From Pestalotiopsis fici W106-1 (Eukaryota; Ascomycota; Sordariomycetes; Amphisphaeriales; Sporocadaceae): DNA of 64,000 nucleotides. The stretch covers positions 434,001 through 498,000 of the forward strand of contig NW_006917099.1 in NCBI RefSeq assembly GCF_000516985.1, in the 5' to 3' direction. Below are positions 36,088 through 48,469 of this stretch, piece by piece. Positions within the stretch are counted from its first letter, which is position 1; every line of letters starts with the position of its first letter. Below the pieces are notes generated by a model. The model did no database searches. It worked only from the letters and a program-made list of their open reading frames with translations, and was not told where the DNA came from. A program made the translations under genes and the position numbers.

Positions 36088-37432
36088 GATGGTTGAATTT
36101 AGTTGTTCGCCCGTCACTTGTCACGAAAGAACCTAATGGTTGGAATATTCGAGCAGTGAAAGAGAAGAGGGATGAGAAGTTCTCATCATTAAGTATAAAT
36201 GCAATGCCAAGCAATCTGGGGATATGTCACAAGCAGGGACTTGGTATGTATGGATACCATTGGGTCTTGCCTCCGGATCATCAAATGACTGTCAGGGGTC
36301 AAGCTCGAATCACATACTCGAAACAAGCAAAGGCCTAGACTGCTTTGAGGGGGACGGAGAGAGACAAGCCTCAGAACAGGTACGCACGTTGCATCCCCAA
36401 TGGCCGTTGACCTACGTTCCGGGGTTCCGGAACGGTAGTACGGCCCTGGATTAGTGCATGGAGCGGGACGATCGTCGGCACTCTTACACGTCTTCGGCAT
36501 GATGCGGCTCACTATTCGTTCTGAAAGCGTCACCTGTAATCAATATATCGCCGACGATACTAGCTGTTGTAGTATTCGTTTTTGTGAAAGGAGACCCCAA
36601 CTAAGATTTAGTTGCAACGGCGCGAATGTCGACATGAGATGACCACGGAGCATCCAGCTCCAATGCGGCTATTTACTTGAAGCCGCCAGGACTATAGCGC
36701 CCCTTTTGTGCACGGTGCGTGTGCTGGCTCCGGTGTTTCCATCACTAACAACGAATAAGAAACAGACTTCTTTCTTCATGGCGCAACAATTTTCTGGAAA
36801 TTGTGCGTGGCAATGAGACAAAAACACGACAATCATAGTGTTCACTTGGTCAGGTGGCAGCTGAATTTCCAATTGATGACTTGATACAGGGCCTTGGATG
36901 ATGATTCTCCAAGAATACGCGTTCTTTTCTGCTTTCGCGTCCTCATTATATCATGGAGCCGGCAGCCGAGCTGGGTCACGGAGCTGTGTCCTCCGTAGCG
37001 GATCTGCCGAATTCGCCATCCCTGCCTGTTCCACCAATGAGCAGCAACGTAGGTACAGCATGCACCGAGTTGGTCAACTTTTGTCATTCTTCGTGCAATG
37101 TAAAGACATGTCTGATAGAGTCGTCCGCAATGGGTAGGGCGGAGCGTCGAAGCTCCATGACATCATCTTCTCTTAGCCAAATGAGGTCAGACTTTTTGAA
37201 GATTTGTGCTTCAGTGTCAACAGGGCGGTTGGGAAGGCTCCGCCAACGCAATCGGAACGCGAGAAACTAATAGAAATTGCAGTCTTGACCGTCGGCTATA
37301 TACTCCCTTTTTGCTGTTGCTGGAGCATGCTAAACGCCGTTTCCTATGGCTTGTTCTCGTTACTTCCAGGCCGACACAATCACCAGTTGACGGCTTGGCT
37401 TCTCAAGCTTGCTTGGACCCGGCCGAGTTGTA
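36088..37432. other. Upstream region of the GH5 gene
   Basis: 1345 bases between the GH5 start and the 3' end of the kinase on the same strand; long enough for the regulated promoter expected of a cellulase. An AT-rich TATAAAT-like element at 36194-36200 lies on the opposite strand. No gene seen. Confidence 0.5.
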
Positions 37433-40225
37433 TCATGGGTACTGGTGCGCTGATTTTGACCTTATGAACTCAGCAAAAATGTCCTCTGCATACTGTGGCT
37501 TGAAACTCCTGCCATCATGTTGGGGATCTCGCTGCCCAGAGGATTTGGGCTTGACAGAGGAAGGAGGTGAGCCGGGTCTTGTCGAGTGAGCTCCTCCACC
37601 ACGCCCCCTACGGGGGCTAGGTTCATTCTGCAAAAATTCATCCAGGATGTCGGGACCCCCTGGTTGAGATCTCATGAACTCGGCAAAAACAGCTGATGGA
37701 TCCGAGAATCGAAATCCATTGGCTTCCGAAAAATTGAAGTTTCTCGGCCTGTCGTTTGGATCCCTCTGTTCAGCGAATCCCGAATCGGTGGATGCGGGAT
37801 ATTCTCGGTTTCTTTGTGAGCGAGATCCTTTGTTACGCTGGCCATCGTACTCAGGCCCCACCTTACGTCCGGTGTATGGGTGTTGAGGAGATGTTGTAGA
37901 CGTATCAGGTGTCCCGAGATCTCGGGGGTCTTCTGTAGAAAGGTAGTCGTCTCGATTGCTACGGTACCGCAATCGATCATCTTGTCCTACTGGGTCTACC
38001 AGCGGTTCGAGTCTGGCGAGCACTGACTGCACCTGGACAAGTAACACTTTTCTTTTCGCCCTAACCTCCGCTTCCATCTCGTCATCTCCAGAGACAATTT
38101 CGTCCAGTTTGAAGAAAATCTCGCGATCCGCCCACGCGTTCAGCCTCAGATGTTCATTGTGACGGTCCTGGATGTCCCTAGGAGGTGAGGTTGAGAATGC
38201 AAGACATCGAGGTAACAGCGTGGTATTCCAATAACTTTCTATCGCTCTGAGCTTTTCCATAGCTGGGGATGTCGATACTCTGGCCGAGGTGGTTGGTTCC
38301 GCTGTTCCTCTCCTTGTCTCGGCCGGCTCAGCCCTATCATTGCTGCTAGGCCCATTGACCACGCGATTCGCTGCTAGGTCTCCGATGATAGCGGTCGCAG
38401 GATCAAGGCTTCTTCTATTATCTTTGTAGCCATGTCTGTAATCATGATCGCGATTGCGGCGAGAATTGTCAGTCGCAGCATCTATCGTCGCTGCACCGGC
38501 AGCTGCAGCCAGGATGCGACGCATTTTATCCCCGGACGATGAGCCAGGTTCCCTATGCACACGGAATGCTTCGGTTGCTCCCGCAATAATGGATGCAGCA
38601 GCAGCTTTCTGCATCTTATTTGAACCGTCTTCATATTTCTCTGGTTCGAAAGTCCCACTACGCCTCCTTGGCTCGTCATGAGTGTGACGCTGTCTTTCGT
38701 TCTGGTTCATGCCGCTTCCAGATGAGCTCCGCGCACGTGCTGGCGATGATCTGCGTGTTTGCTCATAACCCAGACGTTCCTCTTTTGAGAGTGGACTTGG
38801 AGGTGCATAGTTTCTACCATAAGATGGTTGTCTAGATTCCTGGGGTACACGCTCAGCGCTAAACGGTCGGAGAGGGATCGAGGTTCTGTTCATGGGATCG
38901 GTGATGGTGCTCCAGCTGCCTGATGGTTCTTCATCGCGATGTCGCGATAAATCAGTAATATTGAACGACGGCAATGGACCAGCGGGTCTTTTAGCAATTA
39001 GCTACACATCAGAGCTTTGGCATGAAATGGGTGGAATCTACCTTCTTGTTGACTGATCAGACGTTTGAGGTTCGTCAAGCTTCATCTTTAACCAGCCATG
39101 ATAGAAAGCCTCGTGTACATTTAATCTCAACCTTGGCTCAGCTTTCATGGCACTTTTGGTGAATGATACGGAAGCTTTACTCGCTTCAATTTTGTACAGC
39201 TGTTCCTCTGGGAAAGGCCTAGTCGCAAGTTGATACTCCCGCACTTGACCATATGATGCGAACGTAGCGTTTCCGCAAAGCATTCGGTAGGTCATCTCAC
39301 CAAGGCACCACTACAACAACATGTGTTAGCAATTGCCCATCAGGGTAGATAAATGAGTCTGAAGAAGCTCTTTTGGAGCACCAATTTGGGCAATGCTTGC
39401 TCATGAGACAACCAGAAAAGGAGAGAAATGACATTGGAAGTTGCTTACCATGTCAATCGCATATGGGTCTGCCTTCCTCGGGTCAGAGTCTCCAAACCCA
39501 AGAAGCTCAGGGGCGAGGTACCCTAGAGTTCCTTTGACTGTCGTTGAGTGCCCGATCACCCCTTCGATGCGCTTGCTCAAGCCCAAGTCGCATATTTTGA
39601 CCCACCAGTAATCTTCTGGTGGAAGAGACTTGATCAGAATGTTCTAGCACTTGGATTAACTTTGATTCGCATATAAAATTAAGGTGGTGCATACTCCTGG
39701 CTTGAGGTCGCGATGTGCGAATCCTTCCTCATGCATAAAGTGCAGACCTTGCACCACCTGTGAAATGATCTCTTGCGTATCAGATTCTGGTAGTCGGACA
39801 TGCTTCAACAGGTAATTCTGGAGATCACCATTCGGGCAGTATTCCATCGTGATCGACAGGACGTTGGGGCCCTGATACCAGCCGAACGACTGGACGAAGC
39901 AATGAGCATATTTCCTGGTCGAGAACTTGGCCAACGCCTCTAGTTCAGACTTGCAAATCTCCAAGATTGACTTTGATTCGGTCGAGGTGATCTGCTTTAC
40001 GGCTCTGTACCCGGCGGAAGGATCCTTGCCGAGACTATCGAGCTGTTCCTCGAGCCAGACGACGCCGTTGCCTCCGCTGCCGAGGATGCGCTTCTTCTTC
40101 CAAGTCTCTCGCCGAGGTATAGCCCGGCGCCCTGGCCGGTCGTGATATATGTGAACGGTATTCTCAGCATTGAAGATGGTTTCGAGGCACGAGTCCCGGA
40201 CCAGCTCCGGCAGCCTCAATGCCAT
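37433..40225 (-). CDS. Ser/Thr protein kinase with disordered C-terminal extension (849 aa), divergent partner of the HeLo pseudokinase
   Basis: Four exons: 39695-40225, 39449-39643, 39042-39310, 37433-38987; the last intron (GTAGAT donor, AAAAG acceptor) joins the kinase to a long tail that would otherwise look like a separate gene. Kinase motifs are complete: ILGSGGNG at 47-54, AVK with Lys77, HRDLKPGN at 171-178, DLG (for DFG) at 196-198 and LAPE at 220-223. Residues about 330-849 are Arg/Ser/Pro-rich with an Ala-rich segment (AAAASIIAGATEAF) and a compact region (YWNTTLLPRCLAFSTSPPRD) also found at the C-terminus of other fungal kinases. The extreme end carries two near-identical motifs, VFAEFMRS (765-772) and IFAEFIRS (835-842). 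Head to head with a HeLo pseudokinase, 482 bases apart. An active signalling kinase is likely; the substrate is unknown. Confidence 0.85.
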
Positions 40226-40707
40226 CGGAACGGCTGTTGATTCATCTACACTTTGTACCTAGAATCTACCCGGACCACAGTTGCGACGGGCGGAGGCGAC
40301 GTTTGTAGAAGTTAAAAATCGGATTGAATAAACGCTTATCTCACTATGTGTAAAAAACGCACTTTGCGCATGAGTTGATGCAAGCACTGCGCCTGTGTCC
40401 CCGGGGCTGTGCAGCCAGCCTTACACCACTGCGGCCAATCTTGGCCCCCAACCAACATGGGTGTTCATCACGGCGATCTGACAGCAGCAGCGGGGTAATG
40501 TGGACCCTCCAGACCATGAGGCGCAGAGATGTATACTAGAAAATGTGCGGGCTCCAGATCAGCAGCAAATAGTCGCAGAGCTTGTCTCTACATTAATAGG
40601 CAGAGTCTTTCCCGTGTTTTGGCCAAGGGGTCGACGCTGTATTTTGATGTCGGGCAAGCATTCAGCAGTGTTTGTAGCGTTTAAGCCGGGTGTCAGTAAA
40701 GGACAAT
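40226..40707. promoter_or_regulatory. Shared divergent promoter of the kinase and the HeLo pseudokinase
   Basis: 482 bases separate the two start codons on opposite strands. The compact spacing allows coordinated expression. No TATA box stands out, and no coding frame is supported here. Confidence 0.5.
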
Positions 40708-42386
40708 ATGTCGGGAGCCGAATTGCCACTCGCCATTGTCGGCGCAGTGGACCTCTGCATCAAGTGAGGCTCTCCTTCCACACTTCATCAACGACACGTG
40801 CTGACTGAGACTCGTGACTCAGATATGGATCCAAGCTCATGAAACTATGCGCGGCTTTCAGGGGAGCGAACAACGAAATTACCGAGCGCATCCTGCGATT
40901 GGAGACTGGTTGGTTCAAGACGGAACTGCAGCTAGACTTCATGCGACGCGTTCCATCTTTGATGGGCGGTTATCATCGTCAGCTCAACGAGAAGATCGTC
41001 GAAACCTTACAGATTAAATTAAACGTCGTCACGACAAAGATTGAGCGTGTTATCAAGTTACCTGAAGATGACGGAGATGAATCTACTGCAGGGCGTTCCA
41101 ACTCGAGCGTAAAAGCCAAGAGATGGAAATACGCACTGTTCAAAGAGAGTATCGACGAAGCTATCGAGGAGTTGGAGTTGTGGCAGCGGACTGCCGATCC
41201 TTCTTGGTATCTCATCCTCAAAATCGCGAATTCCCAGGTTGATCAGGCGCTCAAAGCCGGAAACACTACCACAGCTGCATCTTTCCCGTCTACCAGAGCT
41301 ATTCGCGCGGGTCTCCAAAGCGATAAGAGCAGTGAGGCTTCAGGAATATTTCTCCCGGCCCAAGACCTAGAGTCGATGACTGTGCAGCGCATTACATTCT
41401 GCGAGGCAAAGGCAGCCACGCGGAACAGTACTCGAAAAGGCCCTCAAAACTTTCTGCTCGCTCCAATGGAATGTCCGCCTATAGCAAATCGTCAGCTGGT
41501 CAAGCGCAACTTGCGCGATCTGGCCCGAAAGCTGCAGCATAATGACCCAGGAACGTTTGGACTTCTTTCATGCAAGGGGGTTGTTGAACAGCTTGATTCT
41601 ACAGATACTGACGCACAGCAACGTGTTTCTTTTACTATGGTGTTTCGAGCTCCGAATAACCTTTCAAATCCGAAGAGTCTTAGAGACTTACTATTGTCGG
41701 ACCGTGATCGAGTCGCATTATCCGATAAGTTCGACATTGCCCGTCAGATGGCAACGGCTATCAGCTACGTGCACACATTTGGCTTTGTCCACAAGAACAT
41801 GCGTCCAGAGACCTTGATTTCCTATGTTGAACCACAAAAGTCTTCATCGCCAAACGTGTATTTGTTAGGTTTCGAAGACTTTCGCAAGGAGGAAGGAAAA
41901 ACCTACCGAATCGGTGATGACTACTGGGAGAAAAATCTGTATCGACATCCGTCGCGCCAGGGGCCTACTCCGGACAGCGAATATATCATGCAGCATGATA
42001 TATACAGCCTTGGCGTTTGTCTCCTCGAGGTTGGGCTTTGGAGCTCTTTCGTATTATATGATGCAGAGGCTGAAAAAGTCACTCCAGCCTCGGTCTTGGG
42101 GTTGTCGCAGCACGATGGCGAGATGAGCCAGATGGATTTCACGAATACTCTTCTTGACCTTTCACGCGGCGAGCTGCCGAGGTGCATGGGAAGAAAATAT
42201 GCGAGTATTGTTGAGACGTGTCTCACTTGTCTAAATCCTGACAACATCGATTTTGGTGACGAGAGAGACTTCATGGACGATGACGGAGTGTTGGTTGGTG
42301 TCCGATACATTGAAAAGGTGAAATCAAATGCCCTCGCATACTTTCGAGGCACCACTAACACCAAGTACAGATTCTATCACAGTTAA
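40708..42386 (+). CDS. HeLo-domain pseudokinase, MLKL-like architecture (539 aa)
   Basis: Two exons, 40708-40763 and 40823-42386 (GTGAGG donor, CTGAC branch, CTCAG acceptor), joined in frame. The first exon supplies the hydrophobic HeLo start MSGAELPLAIVGAVDLCIKY, followed by GSKLMKLCAAFRGA and the ETGWFKTELQLDFMRR helix typical of HeLo domains, ending near residue 230. The remainder folds as a kinase by pattern (ISYVHTFGFVHKNMRPETLI, HDIYSLGVCLLEVGLW) but has lost catalysis: no glycine loop or VAIK lysine, HRD is HKN (342-344), DFG is GFE (368-370) and APE is not recognisable. HeLo bundles of HET-S/HELLP permeabilise membranes in fungal cell death and resemble the four-helix bundle of MLKL. 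The kinase next door is the obvious candidate regulator. Confidence 0.88.
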
Positions 42387-45300
42387 ACAGCATATGTATA
42401 TGAATTGTCGATTGTACATGTCAATCGATATACCGCAATATGCAGGGGAACCTCGTGCAGCTTCGTTAAGACATTCTATGGCATGCTCTCGACAAAGGAT
42501 AACATTCGTCGGACCCTCGGTACGCTCAAGAAGGGCGACATGATTGCCAACCTAATAAAAATCGATTCTTGGAAGTCTCGGAGTACCAAGCTCGCCACCC
42601 AGCCTTGCAAGGCAAGCAAGCAAGGGCTGGGCAGATGTTGGCTCGATACTGGACAATACAACCAAGGTCTCTCCCTCACGGAAATTATACAGGCTGCTCA
42701 TGACTGTCTCGTCTACCTCAAAGATGGCGAATCAGGTACTCGCTAACCTCAATCATGGAAGTTGCTGCAGTTCTACCGACTTAAAGCTATAATGCTGATC
42801 CCATGCGGTATGGATACCCGCATCATGCTCCATCTCACACTCTGCCGGTCGCAATCACGTCTAGCAAAGCTACAAGACTCTATCTGCTCAGGGACTTACT
42901 ACAGTTCTGGACTTGTGAAAGTGGAGAAGTGAGGACGATCCTCTGCCCGACAACACGTGTTGTTGCGGCGAATAGACAGTTTAGGCCGTGAGCGTCGGCC
43001 CAGGCAGATGGTTTGACGGGCAAGGAACTTTGCACCATTTTTATTGAACCATGGTCACTCTAGATTACAGTGTATTTGATCAATGATGAGCATGTTCCCT
43101 TCCTTTTCAAGGATTCTGGCCATCTTCCAAGCGATGATCTTTTCGGTCGAGAAGTCCACCACCTTTTCTAGCTGCCCCGAGATTGATGCGTATATCCTGG
43201 ACTACCGGAAACGGGTCGACCGCTTGCAAATTTCACAGTATCTGAGCATCCTTCTAGGGTGGAAAATGGCTTAATGATAGGTCAGGGGACTATAAATTGA
43301 CGTGGCATGTAGGGGCTAGTTGTGCTCCGAGGCAGTGTCACCTTTCCCTATGGGTTGATTGCGCCGACATCAGATTGAGCCGGCCCAGTTCGGCCCTACC
43401 AAGATCATTATAGGGCCAAGGCGACCGCGACATTTCCAGACATGTGCAAGAGTAGCACAGCCTTGCTGGGCTGGCTAGCGCCATGACCATCCTCCCAAAC
43501 GCGTTTGCCGGTCGATCTCTTCTCACCTGTAGTTTTGACACTTGTCACGGCAGGAAGCACACCAGCGGTAATAGTCCTCCGTACACACTAGGGCGACTTG
43601 AGGAAGAATGGCCTGTAATTAGGTATTTGGCCTACAAGAGCACGTAGGATACTCCACATGTGCTTTATGCTGTGCACTCTGGAAAGATCCGGATTCCCCA
43701 GCCTTGCCAGCCAAGAATCCACGTTTTGTCGGATTTATGAGCGATGACAAATTGTCGTATCCTAGCATGATAATGCGTTCCTCTCAAATCCTATCTAGCT
43801 CAGCCAATCTGCTTCATGGGTCGTGGCCAACAGTAGTTGCTCGACTTCTGTCCTGCGAACGAGTTGATATACTCCAATCATAGTCGTTGTAGGTTGAGGA
43901 CACAGCATATGAATTATGAACAAGGAAATGGATTATGGCAAAGATACTTGTTGAGTACCAAAGTTTGACCTGTATTACTACATAGATGTTCGCAAAATGT
44001 CTAGACATATAGGGAGCGGCCTGATTCAGCTATCTTACAAAGCGATCGGATCGAAAGATGCAAAGGTGCACTAAGTCGTAGATTCATGACTACTTATGCG
44101 ACTATTTCGACGATAAGAGACGACACATCTACGATGTGGGCCAATAAGAAACGGTGGTGGCCGGCTGAGCAGCATTGATTGGTACCTTGGACAATGGATG
44201 GTTGCCGGCTACCGATTAAAATCAGGGGAAGCCGATTGACATTGATATACTAAAAGGAACGATGGAGTTTCTAGAATAGGACTGCGCTGCATTCCGCACT
44301 TTTTCCTCCAAAGAACCGCACTTAGCGCCATCACCAGTAGCAGACTTGACTGACTCGCAACGCTTTCCTACTCAGTCAAGTCGGTTTCGTGGCTTTATAA
44401 AACACGGAGAGCCCCACACGGGGATTGATGGATTATTCACTGGTTCTCTATCAGTAGATGTAAGAAATAAGGGTGCGGCCGCAATTGTTATCATCGTGAG
44501 TTGTGCTTGGAAAAGTACAGCAAGCTTGACGATGGACAAAATGACCACAACCCCATAGGCTTATTCAAGGCACCGTTTTGCGAAACACAAGTACTTATGC
44601 CGTCTCGAGAAAAAGAAGATGGTAGGCTTGGACTTAGTGCTTAGATGTGGCAAGAATGTGATGAAATCTGACAGCATCAAATCGAGTTGCATTACTTGAA
44701 ATCCATTTCGATGTCAAGATGCATCACAATACGGAGTGAGAGCACCAAATGATTGGGGCCATAAGGAGATTTCGATAGGGGCATGGAAGAGAGGCGCCGC
44801 GCCCAATCCGGGGTAGACAATAACCAGTTGCTCAAGGTTGACAGAAGACTCAAACTCTCTCAGAATAATACCTCGCAGGGTCTTTGCCACGATACCTTCC
44901 TTTCGCAAAGCTAGTAATACTAGTAAGGTCCTGTAAGGAGAGAATCATCTCCGCATATAGTCATGCCAAGGCTAGTTTTTACCAGAAGTGGTAGTGGCAC
45001 TAGACGCAAAAAGACTAGATGCAGCCGTGATGTCACACCTACGAAAAGGGCTGGAGTAGAGCCAATTCTTTTGTTTGTCGTAGGCCACACCGTCACAATC
45101 CCTAATAGCTCAACGTCCAACTGCATCTCAAGGATGCCTACTTTCATGAAATTCAGTATCTGGCCGGGGATTCAGGTGATACTGGTACGTAATTAGCAAG
45201 ACTTGGCCCTTGACCATGGCGATACTAGGTCATGGTTCATACAGGACTTTCGACAATTGTTGGGCAAAGCCACCTGGCACCTTGGTGCAGAAACGGGTCG

Positions 45301-47158
45301 AGAAAAAACAACAACGCTGCCCATGGGAATGGAACGCAGTTAATCGAATTTGCAGAGCGCAAATTTCCGCAGACGGAATTTCAAAAAGCGATCTGTCGTC
45401 AGCTGACGACGTTGAAGCTACTCGTTGGATGATCGTGTCCTAAACCTCGTCGAGTCGTAACAAGCATTGCGGGAGGCCCTGTTGATCGACGCCTCTGCCG
45501 CCTCCAACGAGCTGGGCAAAAGCTGGGCATGCCCATGGGGGAACCCTACGAGGAACGGCGAGAGCGGGTTGACTGACTGGCGATCATTTGTGGTTGCGAG
45601 ATTGGCTGCTTCGGCACATGATAGCGGTGGGCTCTAGTGTCTTTAGCAGACATAAGGCGGGATTATTCATTGGTTGACGAATAGGTGCCAATTGCTAGTA
45701 AACTAACCTAGGTTCTGCATCAAGGTAAGCAGGTAAGCCAGTGCCAGTGGCTGATCCACTCGGACTGAGATGTCCGGATCAGTACCTGCGTGTTGCTCGT
45801 AAGTGCGATGAATGCTTATCAAGATCATTGTACTGCACTATGAATAGCGATTCATTCCTAGCTGCTACTGGGGTCCAATACTACGCTGGCGACGAAACCG
45901 AGGGATTTCTAGAAGTCGAAATTTCCAAATGCAGTAATCAGACTGCATCTATAGTTGCACCACGAGAGCATTGTTGATCTGCTCTTCCACGTGGCATGAC
46001 ATTCGCCAGGCATGTTGTGCAATGCAACTCAGTCAGGCTGATCAGCCATTACCCCCTGAAGACTCCCGAAGACTATTGACTATTACTCCCGAGTAGTAGT
46101 ATGTATGACAGATGCCTGGCAAGCTTGGACGAGGCTGTCCAACCAATTGGTAGGGCTAGAATTTTACTCTGCATGTCCAAAGTACGGACCAAAACCATCA
46201 TCTTCATGTCGCCCTTAAGATTATAGCAAGATTAGGCACAAGCTATCCTCGGAGAAGACAGCCGTAAGTCGTTAGCTACCCTGTGCTAACAATCACGACC
46301 GTCGAGTGCTATGGCAGGCATAGAAACGCCGCCGGCGGATGGTGGAAACACACCCCGGTTGTTGGATCTCTTGGGGCTGGTGGAAGCATCGAAGATCAGC
46401 GGGGTCTGCTACCCCAACCGGCAATGCAAGGGCTCTGTTTCCGAACAAGGTGGGCTCTTTTCTTTTGGCTGGAATCCGGATGGGGTTTGATATGTGTAAG
46501 GGAATTGGCCCGCCCAACGGACCTCTAACCTATAAGACAATAAGAGTTTGACTCGGCAAATGAATTTGGTTACCATTGACTAACACGACCAACTAATATA
46601 CTGCCAGACGACTACTATGTGAAATTTAAGCCCTGCTGCCAATCTCCAGGGGTGCACAAGTCCTTGCACAATTTTGCTCTTTGCATGAGACTATCACAGT
46701 AGCTTTGCCTACCCGGGAATAAGACATGTCAAGAAAACGAAAAGGAAGCAGGAAAGGAAAAGAAAAACCACGGTAGTCTCGAGGATCATCAGCCCTAAAC
46801 CAGTCGGCCGGCCTGTGTGGGTAACCGGCAGCGCAATCATAATCAGGGGCACATGCTAATGACTTGCCTCTGTAAGTCCTGGAGTTTTCTAGTGCCGTGC
46901 AAGGGAGATTTGGCAGCTCGGACGATTAGGCTCCTGCGAGCAGTATATCTTGTAATGCTTCCTTCCCTTCGTCCGCAGCGCCCATAGCCGAATGGTTTTC
47001 CACCGCCCGTGTCCCCTCCCCGTTCTCGACACCCGACGCACCGGATCGTTCGTTTTTCTTTTCGGCGGAGCAGAGCGGTCTCTTACGCCCATGAGCTCTT
47101 GTGCCTATTCACTCTTTTCGTCTTCAGCCCTAGCCGCAGGCCCCATAGCGCGCCCGCC
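42387..47158. other. Gene-poor 4.8-kb region
   Basis: No supportable gene on either strand. Short frames at 42405-42746, 45210-45443 and 45741-45977 show no domain. On the minus strand, 45147-44714 contains two adjoining protein-like frames that could be a decayed gene, but I cannot name it. The last 170 bases before 47159 are the leader of the receptor gene. Confidence 0.5.
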
Positions 47159-48469
47159 ATGGCCTCGACGCCCACAGACAGCAATGGCGTTCCACTCGCC
47201 TACTATGAACCGCCTCATAGTCTGGTCAACATGAGCGACTCGACCTATGGTGGTCTACTCGCCATTGGGTTTCTGGCGACGGTATCCGTTCTCTTCACTT
47301 CGGTTCTTCTGAGCTTCATCAGCTGGCGCATGATTGTCTGGAGGTCTCACTACAACAGTTTCATCGGCCGCAACCAGTCGCTCGTGCTCATCTACCAGTT
47401 GATTCTGGCCGACTTCCTGCAGTCTTTGGGTTTCCTGATCTCCTTTCACTGGGCGGCAAACCGCGAGATCCTTGGGCCGAACGGAGCGTGCTTTGCCCAG
47501 GGCTGGCTCATCCAGCTTGGAGATGTTGCCAGCGCCTTCTTTGTGTTGGCCATTGCCATTCACACGACATATCAAATCATCTACGGCCGGAGTCTGCAAT
47601 ACAAGACATTCGTCGGCATGCTCATAGGCGTCTGGGGCTTTGCTACACTCCTTGCGAGTCTTGCACCCATAACCAGCGGCCGCTACGTCTTTTTGCGTGC
47701 AGGCATGTGGGTAAGTACGGAATAATTATTACTGAATAGGTAACTCGTTGCGCCTTTATTGAATTACCGCTAACAAAGTCTATTTCATATTCAGTGCTGG
47801 ATCTCATCCGAGCACGAAAACCTTCGACTGCTCCTCCACTACCTGTGGATCTTCATTGTCCAATTCAGCGCCATCATCGTTTACATTGCCGGCTATTGGC
47901 ATCTATACCGCTCTAGGAGGTCCGACTCCATCATGATCCATGGACCTGGCGAGGCCGCTCTGCGCAGAGCTTCAACAACCATGTTGGCATATGCCCTGGT
48001 ATATACCGTCCTCACACTACCACTAGCGTAAGTTTATATCAGTGATCTTCATCTGCCCCAACGGCACTACTTACTAACCGAAATGCCAAACAGCGCGGGA
48101 CGTATGGCTGCCATGTCGCACGACTCGGTTCCTGACCAATACTACCTATTTGCCGGTGCGCTATTCACTTCCTCGGGCTGGGTTGATACTGCCCTGTACG
48201 CCCTCACGCGCCGTACCCTGCTTTCTGCAGAACTGGGCGTTGCCGGCGGCGGCGGTGGTGCTGGCGGCGACAATCACAACGGAACGATACGTTCCCACAA
48301 TATTCCAAGACAGAGCAGCACCGACAGTATCCTCGCACAGACTGGATTCGCCAATACCAACGGTATCGTCATGGACCGAGTCGTCAAGATTGAGCTCGAT
48401 GACATGGAAACCGCCAGCAATGAGTCGGTGCGCAAGGGCTACTACGTCTCTGCCAAGGCGGAGAAATGA
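47159..48469 (+). CDS. Seven-transmembrane G-protein-coupled receptor-like protein (386 aa)
   Basis: Three exons: 47159-47710, 47795-48027, 48094-48469, phases correct, with TAACA/CTAAC branch points. Seven hydrophobic helices are visible: GGLLAIGFLATVSVLF (TM1), LVLIYQLILADFLQSLGFLI (TM2), VASAFFVLAIAIHTTY (TM3), FVGMLIGVWGFATLLASLA (TM4), LWIFIVQFSAIIVYIAGY (TM5), MLAYALVYTVLTLPLA (TM6), LFAGALFTSSGWVDTALYAL (TM7). The cytoplasmic tail has a glycine run (GVAGGGGGAGGD) and Ser-rich sequence with RQSSTDS, a likely phosphosite. The pattern is of fungal cAMP-receptor-like/Git3-like receptors that signal through G-alpha; the exact class and ligand are not clear from sequence. The start ATG at 47159 is in the context CGCCATGG. 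Confidence 0.87.

Noticed and set aside
37433..38974. Treating the 513-aa region as a separate gene from the kinase
   Set aside because: It has no ATG at its start, and a 54-base intron joins it to the kinase exon in frame.
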